A stretch of DNA of 64,000 nt from the NCBI GenBank assembly GCA_013397935.1, contig VZRN01005851.1, positions 473,385 through 537,384 of the forward strand, given 5' to 3'. A program made the position numbers and the translations under genes. The notes beneath the pieces are model-generated. The model saw only the letters and a program-made list of their open reading frames with translations. It was not told the DNA's origin and did no database searches. This DNA comes from Dasyornis broadbenti. Lineage: Eukaryota; Chordata; Aves; Passeriformes; Dasyornithidae. Positions 37,601 through 52,100 of this stretch are shown here, piece by piece (position 1 is the first letter of the stretch; every line of letters begins with the position of its first letter).

Positions 37601-40600
37601 AGAGAACAATAGGAGCTATTAAGATTTGGAAGTGAGTGTGTTCTTTTTTGAAGGTTCCCCATGTGAAATTTTAAAAGCAACAAAATCCCCTTTTTAGTTA
37701 ATTCAGTATATGACTCAACATGATTTTATTAAGCCTTTTTCGTTACAGTTGTATTACTCAACTAATCTTCAGGTAATTAACCTCTATTTACCTTTGTAAA
37801 CTTCTGCATTAGAACTCATGAAAAGGAGATGTAGATATTATCTCTCTCTAATCACAGGGTATCAGAGGATAAGCTATTGTATGACGAGTGTAAAAGGTAT
37901 GAAGGCTTAGATTTAGAGCTATCTCATCAGAAACAATAGTAAAAAGACAATTTTTCTAAGAAGTGTGCCCAGAGTTGATAAAAGGAGTTGATTTTTGAAA
38001 GAATCATTTACAAACGATCCTGAAAATACAAAGTAGCAAAGGCAGAAGTTTTGGATTAGTTTACATCATATCAATGGGGCTATAGAAAGCCAAATCAGAT
38101 GACAGCATTTAGAAATTAAGGGCCAGATTCACTAATCTAAATACGGTCCCTATGTGCCATTCAGCTGATCATAAGTGGGTGAGATGCAGAAAAAAACTTC
38201 AAGCAAAGATCCCTGACATAAGGCAAACTTGTTTGCAGGACACTTGAAGAGGTGGGGTGGTTTAGGCTGTGTATGTGGGGGTGAGATGGTGCAGTGTTTC
38301 TCAAACCTTCTTTGCACTGGAAAATCTGGCAGTCAGCTGATTGAGGGTCCATTAAGGATCCTGCAACGCTCCATGAGCAAAGCAACTAAATAAGAGCTCT
38401 AAACAGTGCATAATCACAGCGGCAGAACTTGCTTCTGGATTTCCTACTGAGCTCTGAGCACAGGCAAATATCATGTTGCAATTTGGTAGTTACTATTCTT
38501 TGTGGTTTAACTGTACTGGACATTGCATTACTCTCTCAGCATGAATTCCATCTGCCTAGCTGCTAATGTTTATTCTTGACATTTCAGTAGACTATAATGT
38601 GCCTGAAAACATCTCAGACATAATGGATTAGTCTTTTCTTGAACAGGTGTATCACTACTTTTTTTTGTTTTAATAAGTATCTTTTAAACAACTGCATATG
38701 GTCTGTTCTGTGCCCTTCCTGATAATGGGCCTATATGGATTTCTTGGTGGTGTTTCAGAACAGCTAAAAGCTTTTTAGAGCTTCTCAGTATCTGAGGGAA
38801 TTTATTAACCCAGCTTTTTCAGTGCTTTTGAATTCTTTTCCCCCTTCCTGTGAAGGAAGGGAAAACGAAGAACGGCAGAAGATTCTGGTACTTGAGTGCT
38901 ATGAGAGCTAGGGATGATTCTCTCCTTGCACAGGCTTCCTTACACCACCCTGATTGGAAAGCAGCAGACACTGGTATCAAAGCTGATGTTGTTACAGCAA
39001 GAATTCCTTCTCCTTCCTTTTTTAATTGCCTGTGGCTTTAAATCTTGAATATGATTTGATTTCATCTCACAGCTCTGAAACCCTGTGAGAGGGTTACTCT
39101 GAGTTTCAAGCATCTTTACTTGCATTTGAAAGCCACGTAGGTTTGACAAGAACACATTTTGAAGTAATTTTGTTAAAAACCTGTAAAGCCCTGTGGAAAG
39201 ATTAGGAAAGATTTAGGAGAGATTTACAATATTGATTTAAACCAGAATTAAACTAATTCATATTGATATGACCTAGATATAGATTGAATCACAATGTCCA
39301 TGCGATGTTTTGTTGTGGTTTAGCAATGCATTACAAAGCTAATATATAAAGTAGATTTGCTTAGCTTTAATCATAGAAGAAACATAGTTTAAAGGCATAT
39401 GTGCTCTGAAACTTGGGTTAGGTGCCCAGATTCTTTAGTTTTTCTGCTCACACTTTCCTCAGTCAATATATCAACATATTCTTTAAATAGTCTGCTTTGA
39501 AAATTAGCATTGATTAAATACTTTACTAACAGTTCTTAGAAATAATTACAAGCAAAGAGGTGATTTAGAAAGAAAGCCATAGTGTAAGAATTCTGGGGAA
39601 CATCATAAGAATGTTATGAAGGTTAATGGTTTTCCAGATAAACTATTTAATAAAACTCTGTATTTGGAAAATTAATTTCTTTTCCCAATTTTTCCATTAC
39701 AGGGAATTATTTTAATTCTACAGAAAAATCATCACCCAGCTGAAATACTTCTGTTAAGAGAAAAAATATCTTAATGATTTACAGTGTCTAACACTTAGAA
39801 GAATTAGCTACACTATTTATCTTACAGCACTTCTATGTCATTTACAGTTCTGACAGTTGTAATATTAATTTGCTTTGTTAGTTTTCTATCTAGCTTCCAT
39901 TTTAAAGTAGAAGCTTCATTTTCATATATTTTTAATTTTAACTATTCTTGTTCTAAATTAGTCATCCATGAAGATTGAAAACAAAAGGCAAGCAAATACC
40001 CGCCAAATAAATAGAAATCCCTGTGAACATGACTCCATACTTTTATTTATAAAAGCCAGTATAGTTTGGGTTCCTTAGACTGGAGTTCATCTCACATGGA
40101 GAAAGGAGCATCGATGTTGGTGGCAGAGGGGATAAAAATGTATAATGTGATACCAGTGAAGTGGCAACCTCCGTTTGTACCCACTAACTTCATGTAGCTT
40201 CATGACTGAGGCTCTTGGGATCTATAACGCCTGAGAAACTCATACACAGGTTACAGCTGGTGGGTTTCTAACATGCCTACACTGCCTTGGAGAAAACCCA
40301 GCAGAGACCTGAAGGTCAAAGCTAAAGCGAGGTGAACTTTCCACATTTGTAGGTTTCCTGATGCACACGTGGGTGCCAGGTCTGTAGAGCTTGGACTTCT
40401 AAATCCCCCCACTCTCTGGAAGGAAAGTCCTTGTTCTGGTAAGGCTGCCCAAACTTTTTAGATGGTGATTAAAAATCTAGAAGATGATGGCCTTTTGAGA
40501 AGTCCCTATATCAGGGTGGCTCCAAGGGTGGGAACAGCTCGTCAGGAAGCTTCCTTTTTTTTCAGGAGCCTTCAGTCTTGTGTTCTTCAGTGCTGTGTGA

Positions 40601-43600
40601 TACAAAACCAGTTCTTTTGGGAGCTCGTGTTACAAAATACGTTCATTATAATAAAGCAGCTGATTTTCCCTTTCCTTAACTCACAGCCCAACCTGAACAA
40701 ATAATTTTCATGCAAAAAATGAATAGATTACATTGTTACCAGAAGGTAGAATTGTACTTAGGCCTGATTCAGGGATAAAATCTTACAGGCAGGCTATAGA
40801 CAGAAAAGAATAGCTGCGTTCCTGCAATGCAATGTTGTTTAATCATTGACTTTTTAAGCATATTGGCTGTTACATCACCATTCCCTTGGCTGAGTCAGTT
40901 CTTCCTTAGACAGGGAATAGAGAACGGCATGAGTACATAAATGCAGAACCTTGTTTAATCTTCCAAGACATAGTGAGGCTGCAGGCAGCATCGAGTGCTG
41001 GGGAATCTCACGCCCCTACAGTCAGAACAATCCAGCATGAAAGCAGGAAAGGTGTTTTTACTGCATGGAGGCTGGGTGAGCAGGAAAAGATGATCTCACC
41101 GGGAAAATTACTGTTACTATTTCACTATGAGGAGGTAGCCACCTTCAGAAATGTATTATTGTTATAGTAGTCTACATTAAAATAATACCTGATTCAGAGG
41201 GAATTGCTGTCATTAATGATTATCCTGAGAATGTAAAAAGTAGTAAAGTCATAAGCCCTACACAGTGATTGCAGAATGGTCAACTACTGTCACTGCAATG
41301 GCTGTTATCTAATCAAACATATAATTTGTTTGAATATATTAAGCCATTCTAAAGCCATTAGGTTTATTGTGGCTGCCTGTAATCTAGCTGACCTATAACT
41401 TGACTCTAAACGTAACCTTGTTGTATTGTGTAGTATAAATCTCCTACAGTAAATAAACTTCTATTGAAACAAAGTCTCATAAACCAGAATAGATGAAAAT
41501 GGACATAAGCATATTTCTACTGTTGGATATTACTTAATCTTACTTCTAGAGACAGGAACTGTACAGCATTCATTCTGGAAATGGTGTAGATAGGAAACCA
41601 AGATGAAACCTAGGCATCCAGAAAATCTGTAATCAAGCAATTACTTGGCATACTGAGCAAGGTGATGCAGTTCTCATTAATTAATTCCCTTTAGCTGACA
41701 GCTAACCTATGGCAGCTAAATATCTCTTGTTTAAGGATATCTCTCTTTTCTTCATTTCAAAATTTCATCATATTTGATGTTGATCCAGCTAATTCACCAA
41801 CATTTGAATCTGGGAAAAGATGAGTTTTCTGCCTAAATCTTTCCTGTAGTCTCAGCTGCGTGCAGCAGTAAGTAGAAACTTCCTTTCTGTATTAGTGGGT
41901 GATGCTCCGTGCCTTTAAACTGCTGTCTTCTAGCTGTAACCATGTGCTAGTATGGGTAAATTTTCTTTTTTTCAAGACACTGCCTTTTAGTAGTAAAAGA
42001 AAATAACAGCAAGCTATGTCATCTTGGTAGTTAAGTGTCTCCTTTGTATTTCCCCTGCTGAAGAACTGCTATGCACCTGAACATACATCTTAAAAGGAAA
42101 GTTCTCTCTTTTAATACTTTTTGTGTAATTCTCTCCAGTATGCCCTATTTTCATTGGATCCCCAGGCAACAGTTACAACTCACTTTCACAGGCTGATGTT
42201 AGTTGTGATTGCAACTAAACTTATTGGTTATCTAAAAGAACAGAAATCTCTACAAGTAAGAAAAAACCACACAACTGCAGTGCTTTGCGAAGGCAAAGTT
42301 TGTGCTGCAGTAGGTAGGAAAATGAAAATTATAAAGTATGTAAGTAAAAGGATATCAAGGAAACTACTGCTCTACGTCGGTGTGAATTGAATACATACAT
42401 AACAAAGCGTACCTTTGCACATTCTTATTGTGTCTTACCACTGAGTAATCTACACTATGCTAAGTTCTGGATATTCTTCATACAGCATAACTTACTGATA
42501 GTAAAGTTTAGCTAAGTTTTAGCTGCAATCAAAGCTATATGAGGCTTTCACGTTTTTGCTAGTCACTTCTTTCAATTGGGAATTTTTAATATTTTTTTCT
42601 GGTAGCAGCCTAAATAACCACCTTTCTTTGCAGTCACTCTTCAGATAAAACATTAATGACATTTCACATCTTCTCTCCTTCCATTTCTTAGTTCAAGGTG
42701 TTCAAGAAAGAGGGTAGGGACTCCCATAATAGCAGTCTTCTTTTTCTAATGTGGCTGTATGGAACGAAACTCAGTAACTGCTTTGTGCTTTATACTCCTG
42801 ACAAATGAACTCATGCCTGAATGTTGCCATCTGTGCTTCTTTCTACCCGGTCAGGATCATGAAAGGTCATTTAAATTGAAAACTTGCTCATGATCTCCTG
42901 TCCAAAAGATCCTGTATGGGTTCAATAATGTCTTTGTAAAATACTGAGAAATAATGAAACCATAGTTAAATCCTTATAAATCACTGTCAAGGTGGTATAT
43001 CTCTACTATATGAAGACTTCCCTGTGATTTAAGGGTGTTGGAATGGTCCTTTTTTCTTTTTTTTTTTCTTCTTTTTCAATAGATTCAGCAGAAATATTTG
43101 TGTCATACAGAAGTATTTTGAATTTATGTTGTGTCTATATTTCTTTCCTATTTTTATTAAAGGATTTGTTATATTATCAACATTTCTGTTGTCTTATTAT
43201 AGCTTATTGACTTTCTCTCACAGTCTAGAAGTTATTCAGTAAAACTTGTCACTCTTTAAAACTTATATTCTTCCAAGTATAGCATTTCATTGAACCAAAG
43301 TGAAAGGACAGCTCTATTTTTGATAGCACAGGTAATACACTGCATAAGAAAAACTGTATAAAGTATCCAAGAAATGAAATAATGCCCTCTTTTAGAAGTC
43401 ATTGATGTTTTTTAAAACCACCCCTCACTTTGCCAAAAGAAAACATCCATATGTATTCCTGTGCAAGCAGAGAAGTGCAGAAACAATTAAAACCCTTACC
43501 ACTGGTGTTCTGTGTTACTGAATCAGTCTGAATGAGACTGAGAGAAACAAGAAATTAAAAGCCACCATAAATGGTGTATGACTTCTCAATTTTAAAAAGA

Positions 43601-44437
43601 GTTGATGGTATTTATTGGCCAAAAAATTTAGAAGTAAAATTCTTAATAATCCCATTTTATTTTCTGGAGGCATTGGTCACTTTTATACCTGTCCACAGGC
43701 ATGATATCCTGCCAGCACTTCAACGAAAACTCTTTCCTTGGCAGCAGCTTACATGCAAAACACACAGTGCTCTGATATAAATTAGTGCTATGTAATTTCA
43801 TTTTAAATGTATATAAACAAGCAGAAGAGGGAAGAGGCTAGTTTTTGTACTTGGGAGATGTGAGACCCTTCCTCCTTCAGCAGAAGGCTGGAACTTGAAG
43901 TTGTCCCTATCAATAGCTTAGTCTGACTCCCCCTTGCAAGGAACTGACTCACCCATTGAAAGTGAAAATCATTCTTTTCAGTACTTTACAACATAGAAAA
44001 AGCCTTACCTTTATGTGAAACTGAATGCACATACCTGCTTCCCTTCCTGCCTTCCCATCAAGAACCATAACATCTGTTCAACAAGAGGTGACTCAGTGTA
44101 CTTAAAACAGTACTTGAGCATATATCCTACATATTAGGCTAGAAGGAATCCAGCCCTGAGAATGAGACTAGGAGCCATCCGCTCTTATTTGAAATACACA
44201 CAATAAAATGTTCATAGAAACTGCCTTTATACTCAGTGGAACAAAATGAGCACCCTAAGAGAGCTATTGTTCCTGAAAGATTTTACAAATTACTTTTCGT
44301 GATTCAAACCTATTCCTTCAAGTTTCTGTTAATTTCCCTGATGAGACCAATGTGCTTTTCATCAGCAAGCATATCCTTTTCCCTCATGTTGCCTGAGCAG
44401 GATATTCTGTCATTAGACCATGGAGCACACACTCACT
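34655..44437. other. Anonymous AT-rich non-coding DNA
   Basis: Nearly 10 kb without a recognised gene or transposable element. The longest open frame is a minus-strand one of about 101 codons (35071-35376) with no family resemblance. A 9-bp-arm AT hairpin lies at 37307-37331 (GATAAAAAT / ATTTTTATC). The stretch at about 41280-41420 is complex, repeat-free and looks like candidate conserved non-coding DNA (see findings). Repeat poverty over this length is typical of bird genomes. Confidence 0.5.
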
Positions 44438-44583
44438 TGTAGGCTCCCCTCAGGTACTGGAAAGCTGCAATCGGGTGGTGCCAAAGCCTTTTCTTCTCCA
44501 GGCTGAAAAATCCAGTTCTTTCAGCCTTTCTTTGTAGGAGAGGTACTCCATCCCTCTGATCATCTAGGCGGCCTCTTCTGGAT
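44438..44583 (-). mobile_element. CR1 LINE fragment, antisense to the window
   Basis: On the plus strand this reads as the reverse complement of the CR1 ORF2-end/3'-UTR junction: 'cttttcttctccaggctgaa', 'ttctttcagcctttctttgt', 'aggagaggtactccatccct' and 'ctgatcatctaggcggcctc'. It covers the same element region as 4264-4360 but in opposite orientation. The 3' terminal part is missing, so the copy was broken after insertion or its end has decayed. Confidence 0.9.
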
Positions 44584-47500
44584 ATATCATGAAAATATAC
44601 AGAACAGTGCAATAAATACTATTTTAAATTATTGGTTTATATTTAAGCATTGAGATTTTAGTAAGTTATTCAAGAAATTTTATTTTAGTGTCCTTCTAAA
44701 GGTGTATTTAAAAGTTATTTTGTTATAGTCAAAAGTATTATTTGAACGTATTATGTGAAAAATAAACAGGATTGTGTCAGGTAAGCACATGATAATATCA
44801 TATATAAATTTTCAGTTGCTCAGCTACATTTAGCATCAGCAAACAATTAACATCTGTGCTAGACCATCAAATCCTTAATAATGATATTTCTTGGGTAAAA
44901 CCTTAAAATTCTAATGTTGCTTATAAGCAAACCATACACTATTACTTGTGTGCAATAATTTTTTCTAATTGACATAAATGGGAATCTTTATAGGCTGCTT
45001 GCAATAAACTACAAATTTGTGAACAATTTATTTCAGATTTATGTTCCTGGAAACTTTAAAACCATTATTTTGTGAATAAGAATTAATTTTGTCTAACTTC
45101 CTTCATGAAATAATACAGAAAGTGTATTTAAACATTAGCATCCACTACTTCTGTTATAAAATAAGCCCTCAAGGCCATGGTATTATTCAATGAAATCAAG
45201 ATGTTTTTCTTTTTAACTGGGAAGTTCATTGCGATCACTAAACCTGTGTCTCTGAAAAAATAGGAGAGGATGGCTATTTTCAAGCAGGGGCTGATGGCAT
45301 CCCTAGTGTAATGCCAAGGAGATCTGTCACAGAAATACACAAAATAGTGGGAATTCTGCCTGTGAGAGAGGGAACAACTGGTAGAGATTTCTATTGATGT
45401 CCTGTTTACAGTGTGGCACGTATCTGAGTTTTGATGAATGTTCCAGGCTTCTTCCCAGAGTTTACCAGCTCTGACTGCTTTTTCGGTGTTGTACCATCCT
45501 TGGATGAGCTAGTGACTTCCAGGGAGCTGTGTCTGCTTGGAAAAACAGTAAAGCAACATGTTTAACTGAACTCATGCCAAGAATTTTCATTCAAGATTTC
45601 TGAGATCTTCATTCTTCACTAAATCTGACCCTGTGCTTTCTGTTTGTTATAAAATATCAACATTCTGTAAAACAAGCTTCAAAATTTTGTAAAATCCTTT
45701 GAGGAACATAGTACCCTGAGATTTATAATGAACTATTGCAGTTAATTATTAGATCATTAATCACAAAAAAAAAAAAAAAAAAAAAAGGGAAGGAAAGGGA
45801 CATTAAATAATCTCTGTATAATCATTTCAATTGTGCATCCTGGAAAAGAATGACAGGTGAGCAGCAATCTATGATGTGATATTACTTATTATTTGTCAAA
45901 AAACATCCTGTGATCATTCACAAATCAGTAGGTCCAGATATCCTTTTTGGAAATACATGTTCAATTTCATTTGTAAAGTGTGAAGGCTGGTATTGCCTTT
46001 TGTAATTTTAGTGAAGCTTATGTAAGTATAATAACTATATCAGAACGTGTTAACTGCTTCAATAATTTCATCATTAGGAGATGATACATGATGTGGTAGA
46101 TATAAGGGACCATATTAAGTATAACAAATCATGTTATAGCTGAGATGTATTTCATTCAATGTTGTTGTATGCTATTAAAATGAAGAATTAAAACAAGGGC
46201 ACTGTTTCTAGATGTCTCCTACATCAATAAGGTTTAAAGGCTCCTCCTTAAAATTCTTAAAATCCATTGTTCAGAATTCTGACAATGCAGCCAGTAGTCA
46301 CAAGACAACAATTTTTTTTTTGTTTGTATAACACTGAGCTGAGTAGTCCTTTAAAGATTAAAGATAGATGAGATCCTACAAATTGTATTTCTCCCATTCC
46401 TTGGCTTCATAATTCTAAAATGAAGACCTTAACCAAATCACCTCCCTTTTTCTATACCATAAATGTATAAAATAATAAAACTAAAATTTATTGGCAAATG
46501 ACACTCTGAAAATATTAATTTGGAACTAGAGTAGATAACATTTGAAGGTTGAACTATTTCAGTTGTCTCCATACTTTCTCATTGCTTGCTTATATATCTG
46601 CTGCAATCATCCAAGGTTTTTGTTCGTTTCATGGTATAAACAAAATTCATCACATTATGACAGCAGTCATAGATACAGCTGACCATATATTACAATAGCT
46701 AAAGGAAGTATAGTTGCCATTCTCCATAAGATAGTTTTTCATGTTTAAAAAGTAAAGATTTTATTTGTATACATTTTTGGCACCTATTAAAGTAAAGGTG
46801 ATTAGCTTTCTTTTCATCAGAAAAAATTATTAAACGCCAACTCCCTTAATGTTTTTAATGTGACTTCTTGTCCATCATTTTATTGAGTAAAGAAAAAAAT
46901 TGCTGGTTTTCTCAGTGATAATGCACTATCACAGCTGTGCCTTATTTGATCATCAGTCTTTGATCTAGCAAATAAAACAATCTAGATATTTTTCCATAGC
47001 AACTCTTTCATGCTGAACATAAAGAGCAGCTGACACTTAGTTGTAGAGGCTATTCAGTGGCTTGACTGAGGGATCATAGGTCAATTTTCAGTCACACCTT
47101 TAATCTATTTTACTTTTCCATAATGAATTTAAGTTTTAATATTTTTTCTAATACAGACGTTTTATATAGCAGGTATAATAGTGTATTTTCCACAAGGTAA
47201 TTTTTAGTTCCTAATACCAAATCACTACTTCCCCTTTCAAAAAGCAAGTTATTCTGGAACTGAATTATGTGAGGTGACTCACTGTTAAATTTTATCTTCT
47301 CTAAGGTGGAGTGCTTTCAAAAAGAAGTAGCTGAGAAGGTGTAATTACACGTACTTTATTTTTAACCCATTTTCTTCTAATTTCTTTGCCCACACTTTGC
47401 ACTGGTGCTTCTATACTATGTATAACTTTAATCTCTTTAAGATTTTAATGTTAGAATATTTGACACAGAGACTTAGGAAAAAATTTTTAAAGAAGAATTC

Positions 47501-49101
47501 TGTGAATATTTTGGGTGAATGCTATATTACATTGCCTAAATGCTAACTTTGTATCCACTTGTTTAATTCAAATAACACCCTTGGTCTTGAGCTTTATTTA
47601 CATGTTTGTTCTAATATTTTTGAGACATCATTAAAAAGAGAAATTAAGACTTATATGCAAAAGAGTAAATGGTCAGTCTTTAAATATAATTCCAGGCTTT
47701 TGGAGATGTCAAATATTCTTTTGCTGGTTGATAATTCCTTCCATATGCATCCTCTTGACGTTGATCTTTGCCCTTCAATTTTTCACTAATTTGAAGACCT
47801 CCAGTAGCTTTCAAAGGCTGCTAAAGCCTACATCTGTGCACACGTAACAATGTAAGAATGAAAATTTTCAATCTAAAATGAATGAATCTGCCTAAGGGAT
47901 GTGTTTATTTCTGTCTTTTATGAATAGAGTTGATTTAAACTTAGCTGTGATTTACAGAGGAGCTGACATTGACAAATGAGAGGATTCTTCTGGATAAACC
48001 AATAGTAAAATCTTACCAACTACTGTTATCCATCAGTAATAATATGGAAAATATTTGCAGGCCCTTGCATAGAAACTTCTTCTATCCCTCCAAGGTTCTG
48101 GTACAACAACGACTACCTCTAGAGAAAAGAAAAATAGTGACATTTCAATGAGTCAGTTCCTGTTCTTGATATTTAATTTTTCAAGACTGAACCACAGGAT
48201 AATAGCTCTAAGGTAACTTTGTAATTTTCTGGTTCTTTTCACTTTTCTTAACCTTTCGACTTCCTAAATCTTTACAATTAATGTTTCTTGTGTTGATAAT
48301 GAAGTTGTGCTTTCAAAGGGTTGCCCACTGCCTTCAATATAGCATTGTTCCCAATAGAGATGTAATTCCTAACAGGTATGAGTCAAGAGGTGCTTTTCTG
48401 ACTCACCTTTCAGTTATTTCAGTGTATCATTTCATTAAAAATAATTTTTTTCTCTGTGAGAATTTCTCAGGTGAGATCCAAAGTCTTTCTAATGGTCTTC
48501 CAAAATGATGTGTGCTTTTAGCTGTTAACTAGTTGATTACACCTGCTGAAATAGTTAACTAGGCTGCACCTAAACCTGGTCTTTTCCTCAAGAAAAGAGG
48601 TCAAGAAAATGATTTATAAATAAATGAACACATAATATGCCTTTCTGATGCTAACTTTGTGTTTGAGAAAAAAATTTGTTGCAGAAAATGTAAATTCCAC
48701 ATAAATTTCCTGACTTTAACTCATGATTTTGAAACCTTTGGCTACCTGCACAAAGAGCTCCATTACCCAAGATTAACTAGTGTCTTCACATTACATAAAT
48801 GTTTGCTTTCTCCACACACGTGTGTATCAGTCTTATAACCGAATCCTGGAATTTCAGAATCAGAATGTATATGGAACAAGGGGACAGGGGTTTTGGTCCA
48901 TTCTTTTGGTAAGACATTGTCAATTCCTATTTAGTATAATGCCATTCTTATTATCATCAATACAGGCTACAGGCAGTAGTATAATTGTCCTGTCTTTGGT
49001 GGTGGTGTTTGAAAAGTTTGTCACCATTTCGAGTTCACCTTCTTCTCAGTCATCCTCTGTTTTTTGTTGTTGTTGATGCAGGAGTTTTTTTATTATTATT
49101 C
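44584..49101. other. Anonymous AT-rich non-coding DNA
   Basis: No gene is recognised. It contains the 22-base poly(A) listed separately. Open frames stay below about 100 codons. The stretch at about 46770-46990 is complex and repeat-free. Confidence 0.55.
45765..45786 (+). repeat. Poly(A) tract of 22 A
   Basis: An uninterrupted A run followed by GGGAAGGAAAGGG. Either a mononucleotide repeat or the tail of a retrocopy; the upstream sequence is not recognisable and no target duplication was found. Confidence 0.9.
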
Positions 49102-49128
49102 TATTTTATTTTATTTTATTTTTTATTT
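49102..49128 (+). repeat. (TATTT)n microsatellite
   Basis: Four to five pentanucleotide units with a lengthened T-run near the end, preceded by a short (TAT)n run. Confidence 0.85.
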
Positions 49129-52100
49129 CACTAAGTTTTCTGGTATGCTTAAATGGCAATGTATGGGTAGACAATTTGGGGGCAATTGCTCCTCAACCTT
49201 CTCAGTTTGAAGAGTGGTGCTTGTTTTAATACATCTGACACCTCAGGGCTAGGAGTTATCTCTAATTCACTCTTCATGGCCTTCTTGACTAGTTAGAAAT
49301 TCTCCCTTGGAAAATATGCTGGTTTTCCCCTCCATACATCATTTCTAGGTTTATTATTCTCCTTTTCCTTGCTTCTGACCATAATGCTAAACTACTTTCC
49401 CGCATCCAGCTTGAATTCCTCCGTTGTGCCCCAATTCCTTGTTTTGGAATTTGAAATAGCTTTACTTTACATGAAAAGTACTATGCAATGGGTGGCTATA
49501 CTATATAAACAACTCTCTATATACCGTACATTGCATAAAGAAAACGTTGTTTGGTTTTTCTATGCCTTGCTGCTGGCTCCAAACCCTACCAAGTATTACC
49601 TTAAATGTGTCTCAAGTGTTTATGATTTCAGAGTTGAAATTCTGCAAAATTTTGTGACCTACGGAAGTCTACTTCCCCATCTTTCTCTCTGCTTTAATGT
49701 TCCTGACATGTTCCTATCAATATTTCTCCTGGCCAGCCTTGTTGCTTGTCTTTTGCATTTCTTCTGCATCCATCACAATGTTTCCTTCCCTAATTTTCTG
49801 CATTGATGAGCTGCCCATTTCTGCCTCCCCAGTACAAAAAACCCAACTCAAGTGACTGTCCCTTTTGTCCTGGGTGCTTATATAGACAGAAGAATGATAA
49901 ACTATTTCCTTCCAAGCAAATAAAATAGTGGGTTATTTGAACTGATTTTAATACACTGTAAAACAGACAAAATTATCTGTGTGTGTGAATGACTCAAGTA
50001 CCTGCCAAGTGTCTTAATTCCTCTTGGGGAAACAGCTGTGTGGTTTTTTCCTCCATGTTTTATGACTTGTGAAGAATAGTTGAACAAAATTTTAAAAATT
50101 TGCAGTTACAATTGATATTCTTATATCATAGATACATGAAAAAATCATGTATTATTCAATATAAATAATTTTTCATATTTTCTCACACTTGTGGTGTTTA
50201 TTTATTTGGAAATTTTTTTCTCCATTGCTTAGGGAACATAGTTCCTGTATTGGTTTTATGCATGTAAACTTTCAGGGCACAGAAATACAATGGCACCTAT
50301 TAAATATAAAATAGATTTACATGCCATGCTTTCTCAGTTAAAGCTTCCCTCGCAGAGGAAGAAGTTACAGATTCACATTCCCCAATATTCTGGGATCTCT
50401 TTAGTTTGGAAGGTTTAAGTGCAAGGATGTAAATTAATGAAAAAGTAAGAGTGTGCTTCTGCTTTGGAGGGGTTATTTTTGTCTTCTTTTTTCAGTTGAG
50501 AGCAGGATGATTTAATGGCTTAAATTTGAGTTAGGGAAATAGGAATTTCAGCTGATAGCTAACGACTTGTGAAACTGACTTGAACAAATCTTTTATGATG
50601 TCCCCATGACAACTCTTGGCTTTAACTATGAGTAACATTAACAAGTGCTTTGGAAAGATGTCATTGGCGTACTGACTGTGACTGTGAATGGAATTGGTAG
50701 ACTTCACTTTACAGGTCTTTCTCTCCTGGTTGACTGCTGCCCAAAATCCGGCTCAGAATCACAGATAAATAAGGCCATAAGGAGGTGGTCAAGAATATGC
50801 ATAATAGTTCTACCTTTGAATAATTCCTGTGGACCTTCCAGCCACCGAAGCTGTCACAGGGACAAAATGCACCCCTGGTCTGAACAGTGGAGCTTGCAGA
50901 CATGCCTTCCTATCACTTGCAGAGTACTGCAGCTGTGGGAGGTGACCTACAGCCTCTTGTGATTGCCTCCATTTTTCACTGGCAAATCAGTACCTAAAGA
51001 TGCGTGTCTTCTATTCTGACTCTTAATTTGTGTGTTGAAATGCCACTGAAAAAGAATTCTGATGTCAGATCAATAAAGAGCATTGTCTTTTTCAATTGCA
51101 TTACATGTTCTTTTGTTATAAATCCTTGATTTTTCACTTGAAAATGTTCATATAAAAGGCAGTGCAAGCCTTCTTTAATTTTACATTTGTGTCTTGCCCT
51201 GCAGCTGTACTGAAAAATCACTATTCTACAATTAAAACTATTTTCCTCGGTGGCACACATTGAGAGCCTGGTTCTTTTGTTGGCAAATGTTTCTTGTATA
51301 TGAACATGTAATTCTAGGTGAGTCATTACTCGGTTGAATGAAGCTCACAATTATGTGGAATATCCAGTGACACAGCTCCTTTTCCAGAATAACATTTCTG
51401 GAACAGCATTCAGTATTTAGCTCTCAGCCAACACGACATAAGATTTTACTGGTTTGCTGTTTAGACCTTGGGTCTTAATTTCAGCTATGGTATAGCTGAC
51501 ATTACTAAGAGTTACTAGGAATACCTGTAAAACTATTACTGTATTGGAAGGAAGGAACTTTAATACGACAAAACATGGTTAACACAAAATATAGTATTTC
51601 ATTTTTCAAAATGAAAATGTGGAGATTAAAAAAAAAAATAATAATAATTTGTTCTAAGAGTGGCTTAGGTTGTACCAACTGGGCCTGGTAAAGTCATGCG
51701 GTACATATCAAAAAGGATGTGCTGCCTCTGAGTACAAATTCCTGCACGAGTTCAGGTGTTTCTAGAGCTTCTGGGCAAGAACAGCGCTCTGAATGCCCAG
51801 GTGGAACTGGAGAAGGCTTGAATGGAAGAATGGGTTTGTGCCTTCACTTTCTCCAGTAATTCTTTAAGGGAGATTTAAGTCAGCATTTATATTTCACCCT
51901 GGCCAACTATACAATAGAACACTTTGAGAGCCAAAGTGGTGAATTTTATTCAGTTTCATAGTTTTAAGACAAGAGTTTCAGTGAAATCTATAGCAACCAA
52001 AACTAAGCCCAAGCTGGCTTGCCTGGGAGTGGTGGGAAGGCATGTGTTGAGTCTAGGTGTAGCCTAGACTGTCTGAAAAAAACCTGTGTCCTTTAGACAA

